NCBI RefSeq assembly: GCF_002846575.1
Contig: NZ_PJND01000007.1
Location: 1-64,000, forward strand
DNA: 64,000 nucleotides
Origin: Flavobacterium lindanitolerans
GTDB lineage: Bacteria > Bacteroidota > Bacteroidia > Flavobacteriales > Flavobacteriaceae
Reading direction: 5' to 3'
The notes below the pieces were generated by a model. It worked only from the letters and a program-made list of their open reading frames with translations. It was not told the origin of the DNA and made no database searches. A program made the translations under genes and the position numbers. Numbering within the stretch: the stretch's first letter is position 1; each line of letters begins with the position of its first letter. This document shows positions 42,947 through 52,874 of the stretch, piece by piece.

Positions 42947-43699
42947 TTACGGATATACCAAACGTCCCTGGTAAAGCTGCGTAACCTCGATTACAGGCGG
43001 CACGTTTTTTAAAACAACATTGCCTGTACTGTAAATGGTTCCAGAAATTTTATCTATTGGCTTTACAATGATGTCGTTTGAGCTTCTGTGGAAAACATGA
43101 ACTTCTTTTGCGGTCAAATCAGAACCGTCAAATCTGGCATTACCATTATAAAAACCAATATATAAAGCCTGAGTAGTACCTGAAACCGCAAAATAAGAAT
43201 CCTTATTATCTTCTATTGTTAGTTGATTACAATTTACCTCCACTTCAAAAGTTCCGGAAGCTGTATCGCTAAACATTCCTGATTGCAGGCTAAGGGATGG
43301 AAAACCCAAAACACCATCGGATTTTACTCCAAATTGTGAAGACGAATATACGTTTATTAGTGTTGGAGTTGTTACATAAACCTGAGTCGTATTGTAATCG
43401 CGAACCCAATTGCAACCATTGGAATTCCTGAGAAAAAGTTCTTCATTCTGAACTTCAGCTGTAATTCCGCCAAGCAAATTTTCTCCTGTTTTTACAACTA
43501 CTTTTTTTTCAGGACCTTGTTTTATAATCAATTCAATCCCTTCTCCTATATTGATTTTCTTAAAATCGTTAACCACAAATTCTCTTGTAATTGGAGTCCC
43601 TGAAGTTTGAAAGCAATCATTTGCATTTTCCGAATCGCATGACAAAAAAGCTATCGAAAACAGGACAATTATTCTTGTGGTTATTTTGGCTTTCATCAT
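42947..43699 (-). CDS. GIN-domain (DUF2807) lipoprotein
   Basis: About 250 aa from the ATG pair at 43699-43694; an ATG at 43711 is also possible. The lipoprotein signal ends at LFSIAFLSCDSEN. The rest is a right-handed beta-helix-like head GIN domain (INIGEGIELIIKQGPEKKVVV, YSSSQFGVKSDGVLGFPSL, and the DLTAKEVHV strand). It is probably an outer-membrane lipoprotein of unknown role. It is the last gene of a series with the two PagL-like genes. Confidence 0.82.
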   Translation of the reverse strand: MMKAKITTRIIVLFSIAFLSCDSENANDCFQTSGTPITREFVVNDFKKINIGEGIELIIKQGPEKKVVVKTGENLLGGITAEVQNEELFLRNSNGCNWVRDYNTTQVYVTTPTLINVYSSSQFGVKSDGVLGFPSLSLQSGMFSDTASGTFEVEVNCNQLTIEDNKDSYFAVSGTTQALYIGFYNGNARFDGSDLTAKEVHVFHRSSNDIIVKPIDKISGTIYSTGNVVLKNVPPVIEVTQLYQGRLVYP

Positions 43700-43717
43700 A
43701 CTTCTATACATTACTTT

Positions 43718-44830
43718 TTATAAACGAACTCCTAGTGCAAATTCTAATGCTTCTGCCTTTGCGGCATGGGTCTTTAAAGCGACACCCATAAAAATTTCAT
43801 CTGCCAAATAATATTTAAGCCCCAATCTCTGATAAATTGGAGGCAGATAATCCAACGGAGCATAGGCATAATATCCGAATTGTGTTTCAAGAGAAAGCCT
43901 ATTAATAAAAAGCTCATGACCAACAAATATCCCGCCTTTCCGATAATCTGTATCAGGACTGACGTTTAAATTCGGATCTGCAGCAATTCTTTTTACGGTT
44001 TCTTTTAAATATTTATAGATAAAGAAATCTGCTCCAATATGGATGGCACTTTTACGGCTCAATCTCTTATCTGCATAGGCAGAAAACACATAAAAAGGAA
44101 ATTGGCCGCTGCCAACCAAATCGCTTTCATTAAATCCGGTTCTGAAAACCAGATTGTAGCGTATGGGCTCTGTATATCTGACAGAATCTTTATGTTCAAT
44201 ATACTGAAGCGGTTCTTTACTTTCAAAATCATATACCGCTCCTATATTAAGCGCCAGAGTATTTGTACTCTTATTGGGTGTTCTCAAATTCGCATTGGAA
44301 TGGTGGAAAAAAGACAATCCGGCCTGAACACCTAATCCGTTCCAGATTTTTTCTTTTTTATAGTTTAGCATAAAATAGGTAGCTGGCATCCAATGTGTTC
44401 CATAAGCCTGATTTTCAGGATTGGTTACGGCATCATAGGGATTGGTATTATAGGCAACTCCTTGCGCAATCCTGAACATCAGGTTTCTTTGAAAGAAATA
44501 AAAATTATAATGCCCGTACAAGCCATAAAAATGCCCTAAAGCTTCATAATTCATATTTTGATATTGGAACGAGAGACCATAATCCGGATAGTTATATCTT
44601 GACTGCCATGGTTTTTCACCGTAAGTTTTCCTGTTAAGGCTTATCAGTATTCCTTCCTGTCTTTTATTTGTGAGCTGTGAGATTTCCTCGGTATGCTTTA
44701 AAATTTTTCCATAAAAATTATTGATATCAAGAGTGTATTTGCTGTTTCCCTCTTGAGAAAAGCACAGTACAGGCAACAGATATAACAGGTAAAAAAAATT
44801 GTTCGTCATGTGTTTGTAAAAATGTGTCAT
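43718..44830 (-). CDS. PagL-like outer-membrane acyl hydrolase (copy 2)
   Basis: A 370-aa beta-barrel protein; a signal peptide starts at the second Met (44809: MTNNFFYLLYLLPVLCFSQ). It belongs to the PagL/acyloxyacyl-hydrolase group, which trims lipid A acyl chains. The catalytic His-x-Ser motif is seen in SFFHHSNANL (about residues 175-184). Amphipathic strands run to a C-terminal LGVRL. Its ATG overlaps the TGA of the upstream paralogue (ATGA), which suggests coupling and a tandem duplication. Confidence 0.78.
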   Translation of the reverse strand: MTHFYKHMTNNFFYLLYLLPVLCFSQEGNSKYTLDINNFYGKILKHTEEISQLTNKRQEGILISLNRKTYGEKPWQSRYNYPDYGLSFQYQNMNYEALGHFYGLYGHYNFYFFQRNLMFRIAQGVAYNTNPYDAVTNPENQAYGTHWMPATYFMLNYKKEKIWNGLGVQAGLSFFHHSNANLRTPNKSTNTLALNIGAVYDFESKEPLQYIEHKDSVRYTEPIRYNLVFRTGFNESDLVGSGQFPFYVFSAYADKRLSRKSAIHIGADFFIYKYLKETVKRIAADPNLNVSPDTDYRKGGIFVGHELFINRLSLETQFGYYAYAPLDYLPPIYQRLGLKYYLADEIFMGVALKTHAAKAEALEFALGVRL

Positions 44831-45927
44831 AGCCTAATCCCAACTCCTATTTCCATGGCTTCTGCTTTTGCAGCATGCGTTTTCAGCGTTAGTGCTGCAA
44901 AAATAGTATCACTAAAATAATATTTTAAACCTATTCTTTGATAAAATGGCCCTAAATAACCAAATGGAGCATATACATAATATCCTGCCTGTGCTTCAAT
45001 TGAGAGTCTATTGATAAAAAGTTCATGCCCTACAAAAACTCCTATCCTACGATAATCCGTATCCGGGTCAAGATGGTAATCCGGATAGGCAGCAGATTTA
45101 TATCTGATGTATTCTTCCAGATATTTCATCATAAAAAAATCAGCTCCAAACTGGATAGCGCTTTTTCTGGAAAGACGTTTGTCTGCATAGGCAGACAATA
45201 CGTAAAATGGAAATTTTCCACTCCCAATAATATCGCTTTCATTCCTTCCGGAACGGAATGAAATATTGAATCGAACCGGTTCTTTAAAATTTTGTATTGT
45301 ATCATACATTATAGTCGTCCGTTTCAGATTCTCACTTTTTTCAAAAGAATAATTAACCCCAAGATTTACAGCCAATGTGTTGGTACTGGTATTAGGCGAG
45401 GCCATATTGGAGTTGGAATGGTGAAAAAAACTAATACCCGCCTGCAAGCCTATGTTTTTATACAGATTTTCTTTGTGGTAATTCAGCATCATATAGGTTG
45501 ATGTCATCCACCGTGTTCCATAAGCCATATTCCTGAAATTGGTATCTTTATCGTAGGGATTAGTATTATACGAAATTCCTTCTCCAACACGAAACATCAG
45601 GCTTCTGTTTAAAAAATAAAAATTGTAGTGTGCATAAAGCCCGTACAAATCACCTAAAACGGGATTTTTGGTATTTTCATAATGAAAAGACGCACCATAA
45701 TCCGGGAAATTATATTCAGATTCCCATTCTTTATGGCCAAATGTTTTTCTGTTAAAACTTATCAGGACACCTTCCGGATGCTCCGTAATAAGGTGCTTAA
45801 TAGTACTATTGTGCGGTAAAATGTTTCCATAAAAATAATTGACATCAACTGTATATTTCCCATTTATTTCCTGGGAAAAAGCAGCTAATGGAATCAAAAA
45901 AATAAAAAAATATAATTTCTTAAGCAC
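44827..45927 (-). CDS. PagL-like outer-membrane acyl hydrolase (copy 1)
   Basis: A 366-aa paralogue of the next gene, with a signal peptide (about residues 1-18, ending FSQ). It shares SFFHHSNSNMASPNTSTNTL (catalytic His-x-Ser region), FPFYVLSAYADKRLSRKSAI and FVGHELFINRLS. It is much longer than proteobacterial PagL (about 170 aa), so homologous strands make up only part of the barrel. It starts one base from the RDD gene stop. Lipid A deacylation is inferred from family. Confidence 0.78.
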   Translation of the reverse strand: MLKKLYFFIFLIPLAAFSQEINGKYTVDVNYFYGNILPHNSTIKHLITEHPEGVLISFNRKTFGHKEWESEYNFPDYGASFHYENTKNPVLGDLYGLYAHYNFYFLNRSLMFRVGEGISYNTNPYDKDTNFRNMAYGTRWMTSTYMMLNYHKENLYKNIGLQAGISFFHHSNSNMASPNTSTNTLAVNLGVNYSFEKSENLKRTTIMYDTIQNFKEPVRFNISFRSGRNESDIIGSGKFPFYVLSAYADKRLSRKSAIQFGADFFMMKYLEEYIRYKSAAYPDYHLDPDTDYRRIGVFVGHELFINRLSIEAQAGYYVYAPFGYLGPFYQRIGLKYYFSDTIFAALTLKTHAAKAEAMEIGVGIRL

Positions 45928-47700
45928 TTATTTTGTCCTTTTAATTACGGCTTCCAATTCTTTTTCTTTTGATATTTCATAGGAAAATATTCTTCCTAAG
46001 GTATCTTTTATCGTAATCTGAAATTTATAATTTTCAGCCTGTGGAATCGTAATTACAGCCTGGGACTGTTTATATAAAGGTATTGGTGGTTGTCCGGAAT
46101 ACAATTGCGCATTGGAAATTTTTATCAGTTCTGCCTTCCAGCCTTCATTTGTCACTATGACATTTTTTATTTTATCGTTTGAATAATTATCAATGAGCGT
46201 TAGACGGGGCATAAAATAGGTTTCAATACTTTTTATCGAATATTTTTTACCATCGCCAATATTTAAGGCATTTTCCGTATCCTGATTTGAGTAACTGTAT
46301 CCTGCATTTAATTCGATTGCCTTTTCGAGCTGACCTTTGGAAATGGTCACTTTTTTGGCACTTTCTTTTTCAATAGCATAAATCTTTTCCAAAAAATCAG
46401 GCACAGAGTATTCGTTAAAATTTGGCCCCTTTGCCTCTGAATAATCTTTTTGAGCATCAAGAATCAAGAACACTATTCCGTCCGATTTTATTTCTTCTGT
46501 TTTTAAATAGATATCGGATTTGGCATAGTCCAGTGATTCCAGTTTTATAAAATCGTTTGTAGACAGATTCTTTAGTTTGTGGGCAAAAACTTCTTTATTC
46601 TGCTGAATAATAGCCTGTTCTTTCTTTTCGGCCTGCAAGGATTCATATTTATAAATTCCAAAAGCGATGAGCAATCCCACCACAATTGTAACCGGAACAA
46701 TTAAAAGATACCATGCTCCGCTAACTCCTGTTCTTTGTTCTTTAATTACATACGTTTCCGACCATTTGTCATGAAGTCCGGAAGGTGTAAAAAAGGTAAG
46801 GGCTTCAAATGGGACCAATCTTAAAAATGTTCTTTTTAGTATAGAACTTACGGGTGGTTTATTCCCTTCCTCATCTGTAACTCGGGTTTCCGTAAGCATT
46901 TTTGCGGCGGTTACTCCTAAAACGGATTCAAAAATGGCATAATAGAACACCCTGAAAAAGGCAAAAATTATAATAAAAGCTACTCTATCACCTAATCCAT
47001 TTTGTAAAGCAGATACAAAAGTCTGTAACTTCTCTGTTCTGATGAAGAATTCGAATGAGGCAGAAAATACAAGAATCATTATGAAGTCATCTATAATCAG
47101 ATGGAAAAATCTTCTCCAACGTCCGGCCTCAACCAGAGTAACACTGGTATGTGTTTCATAGGTTCTTTCAATGGTTTCGAATGTTTTTCCCATTTCAATG
47201 TACTTGAGTATTGAAAAAGCGAGGTAAGCATAGAAAGCCATAACAACGTAGTCCATGAACCATAATACATATAGGAAAACGCCCAAAGAATTCGTTGTAT
47301 TTTCCATTAAAACAATGGAAAAAAGACCCAAAATAAAAGAAGAGACTTTTGTTATGAATATTACAGAATAAACAAAGCGTAGTAATCTTGTTTCTTTGGC
47401 TTTACTTCGCAAATAGAACACCGCCCCTAAAATCAGCAAAACATAAAAAAATGCATTTAAAAGATTGTAATGCATATACATGCCGTCACCTGTTCCTAGC
47501 TTGAACGTATAAAAATCTTCCAGATTAAAAATGGTAAGATGAATTGACTGGAAAATGTATTTTATGAAGCCAATTGTATATACCATTTCTTTTGAAGCGG
47601 TATTGTAGTCAATCGTAAGCATGGGAATAAAAATTCCCAGAATGGCAATTACAATAGAAAACCAGGCGATTTTTTCTTGAGACAGGTATTTTTGCAGCAT
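45928..47700 (-). CDS. RDD-domain membrane protein
   Basis: About 590 aa from ATG 47700 (MLQKYLSQEK). The N-terminal half has four or five membrane helices. An RDD domain follows (RFFHLIIDDFIMILVF, about residues 195-210, and the loop GVTAAKMLTETRVTDEEGNK to LRLVPFEAL). After a last helix (about 330-350) comes a soluble domain of about 230 residues. RDD proteins are poorly defined; some act in transport. The gene is directly coupled to the PagL-like pair. Confidence 0.8.
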   Translation of the reverse strand: MLQKYLSQEKIAWFSIVIAILGIFIPMLTIDYNTASKEMVYTIGFIKYIFQSIHLTIFNLEDFYTFKLGTGDGMYMHYNLLNAFFYVLLILGAVFYLRSKAKETRLLRFVYSVIFITKVSSFILGLFSIVLMENTTNSLGVFLYVLWFMDYVVMAFYAYLAFSILKYIEMGKTFETIERTYETHTSVTLVEAGRWRRFFHLIIDDFIMILVFSASFEFFIRTEKLQTFVSALQNGLGDRVAFIIIFAFFRVFYYAIFESVLGVTAAKMLTETRVTDEEGNKPPVSSILKRTFLRLVPFEALTFFTPSGLHDKWSETYVIKEQRTGVSGAWYLLIVPVTIVVGLLIAFGIYKYESLQAEKKEQAIIQQNKEVFAHKLKNLSTNDFIKLESLDYAKSDIYLKTEEIKSDGIVFLILDAQKDYSEAKGPNFNEYSVPDFLEKIYAIEKESAKKVTISKGQLEKAIELNAGYSYSNQDTENALNIGDGKKYSIKSIETYFMPRLTLIDNYSNDKIKNVIVTNEGWKAELIKISNAQLYSGQPPIPLYKQSQAVITIPQAENYKFQITIKDTLGRIFSYEISKEKELEAVIKRTK

Positions 47701-47758
47701 ACAAAACTTTTTATAAGACTCAAAAATAACCAATTAAAACAATCTTGCAAGACCTAAT

Positions 47759-48715
47759 TTAGAATACCTCTCTGGCTATTGCCTTAATATTTTCCGACTT
47801 CCCCATCGAATAATAATGCAAAACGGGTATTCCCTCTTTAATCAACTCCTTACTTTGGTTAATGCACCATTCTATACCTATTTGCTTAACTGCATCCGCA
47901 TCCTTAGCCCGAACGATTGACATAATAAGCTCGTCAGGAATATCGACCTTAAACCGATGCGGTACCAGATTCAATTGTTTTTTGGTTGAAATGGGCTTCA
48001 ATCCCGGAATAATCGGAACCGTGATTCCCTCTTTTCTGCATTTGGCTACAAAATCAAAGAATTTTTTGTTATCAAAAAACATCTGAGTAATAATATAAGA
48101 AGCTCCATTTTTTATTTTCTGCTTTAGGAAATAAATATCGCTATCCAGACTTGGTGCCTCCATGTGTTTTTCAGGATAACCCGCCACGCCAATACAAAAA
48201 TTTGTGGCTGAAGAATTTTGCAATTCGTCATCCAGATAGATCCCGTTATTCAGATTGGCAATTTGCGTTACCAGCTCCGAAGCATAGTGGTTTCCTTCTT
48301 TTTCCGGCTTGAAATAGGTTTCATTTTTCACCGCATCACCACGCAAAGCCACTACATTTTGAATCCCAAGAAAATCCAAATCAATTAAGAAATTCTCCGT
48401 GTCTTCTTTCGTAAATCCGCCACAAAGGATATGGGGAATCGCATCTACCTGGTATTTGTTTTGTATGGCCGAACAGATACCTACCGTTCCGGGACGTTTT
48501 TTTACAATCTTTTTTTCCAACAGTCCGCTTGGCAATTCCTTGTATTCATATTCTTCACGATGGTAAGTCACATCAATAAAAGGCGGATTAAATTCCATTA
48601 ACGGGTCAATGCTATCAAAAATTGATTGGATATTTTGCCCTTTTAATGGCGGTAGTATTTCGAAAGAAAAAAGCGATTTGCCATTGGCTTTTTCTATATG
48701 TTCTGTTACTTTCAT
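47759..48715 (-). CDS. metF: 5,10-methylenetetrahydrofolate reductase
   Basis: A 318-aa FAD enzyme that makes 5-methyl-THF for methionine synthase. It has FSFEILPPLKG (Glu near residue 19 is the catalytic acid), the block VDAIPHILCGGFTKEDTEN-like region (seen as HILCGGFTKEDTENFL), VVALRGDAVKNE and ITQMFFDNKKFFDFV. It lies 123 bp downstream of the metH C-terminal gene, and the spacer is an 8-bp tandem repeat. Confidence 0.95.
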   Translation of the reverse strand: MKVTEHIEKANGKSLFSFEILPPLKGQNIQSIFDSIDPLMEFNPPFIDVTYHREEYEYKELPSGLLEKKIVKKRPGTVGICSAIQNKYQVDAIPHILCGGFTKEDTENFLIDLDFLGIQNVVALRGDAVKNETYFKPEKEGNHYASELVTQIANLNNGIYLDDELQNSSATNFCIGVAGYPEKHMEAPSLDSDIYFLKQKIKNGASYIITQMFFDNKKFFDFVAKCRKEGITVPIIPGLKPISTKKQLNLVPHRFKVDIPDELIMSIVRAKDADAVKQIGIEWCINQSKELIKEGIPVLHYYSMGKSENIKAIAREVF

Positions 48716-48752
48716 TTGTTTCTGATCTTAGATTTTTGATTTCGGATTTTTG

Positions 48753-48835
48753 GCTTGACGACTTGATGGCTTGACGACTTGACGACTTGATGGCTTGATG
48801 GCTTGACGACTTGATAACTTGACGACTTGATGACT
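48753..48835. repeat. Tandem 8-bp repeat between metH and metF
   Basis: Ten full copies of RCTTGAYR (GCTTGACG, ACTTGATG and close variants) plus 3 nt, in perfect 8-nt phase from 48753 to 48835, inside the metH-metF intergenic spacer. Confidence 0.9.
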
Positions 48836-48838
48836 AAT

Positions 48839-51523
48839 TTAATCCGCAATGTTTGGGTTTAGCCATTTTTCAGCATATTCATAGGAAACATTTCTGCGTT
48901 TTGCGTAGTCTTCGACCTGGTCTTTTTTAATTTTTCCGAGTCCGAAATACTTGCTTTCCGGATGTCCGAAATAATAACCTGAAACCGAAGAAGCAGGCCA
49001 CATTGCCATACTTTCTGTTAAGGTCACTCCTATATTTTGTTCTACATTTAACAGTTTCCAAATGGTTGGTTTTTCCAAGTGATCCGGACAAGCAGGATAT
49101 CCGGGTGCCGGACGTATTCCTTTATATTCTTCCTTAATCAGGGCTTCATTGCTCAATGTTTCGTCTGAGGCATATCCCCAGATTTCTTTCCTTATTTTTT
49201 CATGTAAGTATTCAGCAAAGGCTTCTGCAAATCGGTCACCTAATGCTTTGACCATAATGGAATTATAATCATCTAGATTTTTTTCGAATTCCGCTGCTTT
49301 TTCATCTACTCCAAAACCTGTCGTTACGCAAAACGCTCCCATATAATCTGTAATTCCGGAATCTTTCGGCGCTATAAAATCAGACAGGGCAATATTGGGC
49401 GCTCCTTTTGTTTTTGCAGACTGCTGTCTTAAAGTCAGGAAAGTTTGCAGAAGCTTTCCATTTTCATCCCGTAATTCAATATCATCATCATTGATTTGGT
49501 TGGCAGGAAATATTCCATACACGCCTTTTGCTTCTAACCAGTTTTCCTGTATAATCTGGCGCAACATTTCCTGAGCATCCGCAAACAACACTTTAGCTTG
49601 TTCGCCAACAATTTCATCTTTTAGTATTTCCGGAAATTTCCCATGCAGGTCCCATGTTCTAAAAAATGGTGTCCAATCGATATAATCGACCAATTCTCCT
49701 AATTTTACATCGATGACTTTTGTTCCTATAGTGTTTGGTTTTACCGGAGTGAAATTAGTCCAGTCCAATTGCAGCTTATTTTTTCTGGCTTCCTCTATGC
49801 TTAAGAAGTTTTTATCACGGCTCCGACTTAGGTAACCTTCACGAAGCTCATCATATTCCATACGCAGGCTCTTGAAATATTCCTGATTGGTATTCTTATT
49901 TATGAGATTTCCAGCCACAGTAACAGCACGCGAAGCATCGTTGACATGAACTACTGTTTCCCTATATTCCGGAGCAATCTTTACGGCTGTATGTGCTCTT
50001 GAAGTGGTTGCTCCACCAATCATTATTGGAATTTTGACATTCTGCCTGTCCATCTGTTTTGCCAGATAGACCATTTCATCCAGAGAAGGCGTGATTAATC
50101 CGCTTAGTCCTATTATATCTACTTTTTCCTCAATGGCTGTCTGAATAATTTTCTCGGGCGGTACCATGACACCAAGGTCAATGATTTCATAGTTATTACA
50201 AGCCAAAACCACCGCCACTATGTTTTTCCCTATGTCATGAACATCACCTTTTACGGTTGCCATCAAAACCTTTCCGGCTGAACTGGAACTTCCGTCTTTT
50301 TCTGCTTCAATATACGGCAACAGATAAGCAACCGCCTTTTTCATGACACGTGCTGACTTTACTACTTGCGGCAAAAACATTTTCCCGCTTCCGAATAAAT
50401 CTCCTACTACATTCATTCCTGTCATTAGATTGATTTCTATAACTTCAATAGGCCGTGTAGCCAATTGTCTGGCTTCTTCAATATCCGCATCAATAAATTC
50501 ATCAACTCCTCTCACCAAAGCGTGTGTCAACCTTTCCTGAAGTGGAAGCGAACGCCACTCCTGCGACTGCTTTTCAGAAACTTCTTTTGTATCTCCTTTT
50601 ATATTTTCTGCAAATGCCAAAAGTCTTTCTGTGGCATCATCTCTCCTGTCAAGCAAGACATCTTCAACATATTCCAGCACATCTTTGGGAATCTGGTCAT
50701 AGATTTCCAACATTTCCGGATTTACGATTCCCATAGTCATACCGTGATTGACAGCATGGTACAAAAACGCGGAATGCATTGCTTCACGTACCCTGTCGTT
50801 ACCGCGGAATGAGAATGAAACATTGCTCACACCACCGCTGACACTTGCATAGGGAAGATTTTCCTTAATCCATTTGGTAGCCCTGAAGAAATCTACTGCA
50901 TTCCGGCGGTGTTCTTCCATTCCGGTTGCAACGGGAAAAATATTCGGGTCAAAAATGATATCTTCAGCCGGAAAACCTACCTTATCAACCAAAACGTCAT
51001 AGGAACGTTTGCAGATTTCTATTCTTCTTTCATAGGTATCTGCCTGTCCTATCTCGTCAAAAGCCATAACAATGACTGCTGCACCATATTTTTTTATCAG
51101 TTTTGCCTGACGAATAAAATTTTCTTCTCCTTCTTTTAAACTGATAGAGTTGACAACACTTTTCCCCTGGGCTACTTTTAGTCCTGCTTCGATAATTTCC
51201 CATTTTGAACTGTCAATCATTATCGGAACGCGGGAAATATCTGGTTCAGAAGCTATCAGATTCAGGAAAATTGTCATAGCGCGAACACCGTCAAGCATTC
51301 CCTCATCCATATTAATGTCAATAATCTGTGCGCCTCCTTCTACCTGAGCCCTGGCAATATCCAATGCTTCTTCATATTTTTCTTCTTTTATCAGGCGTAA
51401 AAATTTTCGGGAACCGGTAACATTCGTACGTTCTCCTACATTTACAAAAATGCTTTCGGGTGTTATGATTAAAGGTTCGAGACCTGATAATCTTAAGTAT
51501 TTTTTACAATCGACATCTGCCAT
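48839..51523 (-). CDS. metH: Cobalamin-dependent methionine synthase, C-terminal part (folate, B12 and activation domains)
   Basis: An 894-aa protein with the later modules of MetH. A methyl-THF-binding domain opens with [19 protein letters not shown] (about residues 26-44). The B12-binding module has the lower-ligand histidine in [20 protein letters not shown] (about 425-444) plus VPPEKI and [13 protein letters not shown]. The activation (SAM-binding) domain ends with [13 protein letters not shown] (about 820-832) and [22 protein letters not shown] sequence ([20 protein letters not shown]). The homocysteine domain is a separate gene 21 bp upstream. Confidence 0.95.
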   Translation of the reverse strand: MADVDCKKYLRLSGLEPLIITPESIFVNVGERTNVTGSRKFLRLIKEEKYEEALDIARAQVEGGAQIIDINMDEGMLDGVRAMTIFLNLIASEPDISRVPIMIDSSKWEIIEAGLKVAQGKSVVNSISLKEGEENFIRQAKLIKKYGAAVIVMAFDEIGQADTYERRIEICKRSYDVLVDKVGFPAEDIIFDPNIFPVATGMEEHRRNAVDFFRATKWIKENLPYASVSGGVSNVSFSFRGNDRVREAMHSAFLYHAVNHGMTMGIVNPEMLEIYDQIPKDVLEYVEDVLLDRRDDATERLLAFAENIKGDTKEVSEKQSQEWRSLPLQERLTHALVRGVDEFIDADIEEARQLATRPIEVIEINLMTGMNVVGDLFGSGKMFLPQVVKSARVMKKAVAYLLPYIEAEKDGSSSSAGKVLMATVKGDVHDIGKNIVAVVLACNNYEIIDLGVMVPPEKIIQTAIEEKVDIIGLSGLITPSLDEMVYLAKQMDRQNVKIPIMIGGATTSRAHTAVKIAPEYRETVVHVNDASRAVTVAGNLINKNTNQEYFKSLRMEYDELREGYLSRSRDKNFLSIEEARKNKLQLDWTNFTPVKPNTIGTKVIDVKLGELVDYIDWTPFFRTWDLHGKFPEILKDEIVGEQAKVLFADAQEMLRQIIQENWLEAKGVYGIFPANQINDDDIELRDENGKLLQTFLTLRQQSAKTKGAPNIALSDFIAPKDSGITDYMGAFCVTTGFGVDEKAAEFEKNLDDYNSIMVKALGDRFAEAFAEYLHEKIRKEIWGYASDETLSNEALIKEEYKGIRPAPGYPACPDHLEKPTIWKLLNVEQNIGVTLTESMAMWPASSVSGYYFGHPESKYFGLGKIKKDQVEDYAKRRNVSYEYAEKWLNPNIAD

Positions 51524-51544
51524 TTTCTTATTCTTTTCTACAGT

Positions 51545-52543
51545 CTAAACCGGTTCTACAATTCTGGGTGAATATTCTTTTGCTACTTCTGCAATCAGGC
51601 GGATATGTTCCGGGGTTGTTCCGCAACATCCTCCAATTATGTTAATGAGATTATCTTCGAGATATTCCCGAATCAAAACCTGCATAGCTTCCGGTGTCTG
51701 GTCATATTGCCCGAAAGCATTGGGCAAACCTGCATTGGGATGTGCCGAAACATTGAATGTGGTATTATGCGAAAGTCGTTGTAAATAAGGTTTTAACTGG
51801 TCTGCTCCTAAAGCACAATTAAATCCTACGCTCAATAGCGGAATGTGAGAAATGGAAATCAGGAATGCTTCTACGGTCTGGCCGGAGAGTGTTCTTCCTG
51901 AAGCATCTGTTATCGTGCCGGAAACCATGACCGGAATATCTATATTTCTTTCTTCTTTGACTTCTTCGATGGCAAAAAGTGCTGCTTTTGCATTCAGAGT
52001 ATCAAATATGGTTTCTACCAGCAGAATATCGGAACCTCCATCAATCAGGGCTTCGACCTGCTGTTTATAGGCGATGCGTAATTCATCAAAGGTCACGGCA
52101 CGGAAACCGGGGTCATTTACATCCGGAGACATGCTTGCCGTTCTGTTAGTGGGTCCTATAGAACCCGCTACGAAACGTGGTTTATCCGGATTTTTTGCCG
52201 TAAACTCATCTGCTATTTCTCTGGCCAGTCTTGCCGATTCATAGTTTAGCTCATAAACCAAATCTTCCAAATGATAGTCAGCCATACCTATGGTTGTTCC
52301 TGAAAAGGTATTAGTTTCTACGATGTCAGCACCGGCTTCAAAATATTGACGGTGGACTTCCTGTATTGCTTTTGGCTGGCTTAATGAAAGGAGGTCGTTA
52401 TTCCCTTTCAGCGGATGTGGAAATTCTTTGAATCTTTCACCACGGAAATCTTCTTCCGAAAAATTATACCGCTGGAGCATGGTTCCCATTGCTCCGTCAA
52501 GGATGAGAATTCTTTCTTTGATAGCTTTTTGTATGCCTGACAT
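51545..52543 (-). CDS. metH: Methionine synthase, homocysteine-binding part
   Basis: A 332-aa Hcy-binding module. ILDGAMGTMLQRYNF opens the barrel (about residues 14-28), GPTNRTASMSPDVNDPGF lies in the middle, and the zinc cysteines are in VGFNCALGADQL and GGCCGTTPEHI. It forms methionine with the 894-aa partner. Splitting MetH in this way is common in Flavobacteriia, so it is not a frameshift. An imperfect hairpin (TTTAGATTC / GAATCTTAAA, around 52565-52584) and the SAM-I riboswitch lie upstream. Confidence 0.93.
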   Translation of the reverse strand: MSGIQKAIKERILILDGAMGTMLQRYNFSEEDFRGERFKEFPHPLKGNNDLLSLSQPKAIQEVHRQYFEAGADIVETNTFSGTTIGMADYHLEDLVYELNYESARLAREIADEFTAKNPDKPRFVAGSIGPTNRTASMSPDVNDPGFRAVTFDELRIAYKQQVEALIDGGSDILLVETIFDTLNAKAALFAIEEVKEERNIDIPVMVSGTITDASGRTLSGQTVEAFLISISHIPLLSVGFNCALGADQLKPYLQRLSHNTTFNVSAHPNAGLPNAFGQYDQTPEAMQVLIREYLEDNLINIIGGCCGTTPEHIRLIAEVAKEYSPRIVEPV

Positions 52544-52707
52544 TTTTTACTATTATTAGATTATTTAAGATTCTGATGAATCTAAAAGTCCTAATGTATT
52601 TTTCAAAAATCGATGGCATAGAAAAAACAATCCCAAGCCATGAATGGTTGAAAAAAAGTATCGATATGTTGTCAGGAAAAGGGAGAAAAAAAGTAGATTT
52701 TTCGTGT

Positions 52708-52807
52708 GTTATCTATCCAATAATATGGTAGAATGTAGCACCTTCTTTAAAGCTTAAAGGGTTGCTAAGGCTTCATCGGGTCTAATCCCTCCGCCTTTCG
52801 TGATAAC
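52708..52807 (-). ncRNA. SAM-I (S-box) riboswitch upstream of metH-metF
   Basis: Read on the minus strand the stretch has the S-box core: CACGAAAGGCGGAGGGATTA, ACCCGATGAAGCCTTAGCAA and AAGGTGCTACATTCTACC. It is closed by P1 GTTATC (52802-52807) with GATAAC (52708-52713). Conserved kink-turn and SAM-pocket positions agree with the family. It represses sulfur/methionine genes when SAM is high. It lies about 165 nt before the homocysteine-domain gene, between that gene and the Rossmann-protein gene. No clear terminator follows, so control may act on translation through the hairpin near the start. Confidence 0.95.
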
Positions 52808-52830
52808 AATCAATATTTTTAAGAACACTG

Positions 52831-52861
52831 CAAAGTAATGCAATATGTTTGGTTTTTGCAA
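52831..52861 (-). promoter_or_regulatory. Promoter of the SAM-I riboswitch transcript
   Basis: On the minus strand TTG (52859-52861), 20-nt spacer, TTACTTTG (52831-52838, 7 of 8), with an expected start a few bases before the riboswitch. It gives the metH-metF operon its own promoter. Confidence 0.65.
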
Positions 52862-52874
52862 TAGTTTGCAGAAA

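Noticed and set aside
48753..48835. CRISPR array
   Set aside because: Eight-base units without spacers and no cas genes; it is a simple tandem repeat.
48839..52543. Methionine synthase as a frameshifted pseudogene
   Set aside because: The two parts are separated by 21 bp with proper starts and stops and fall at a natural domain boundary; the split form is known in Bacteroidota.
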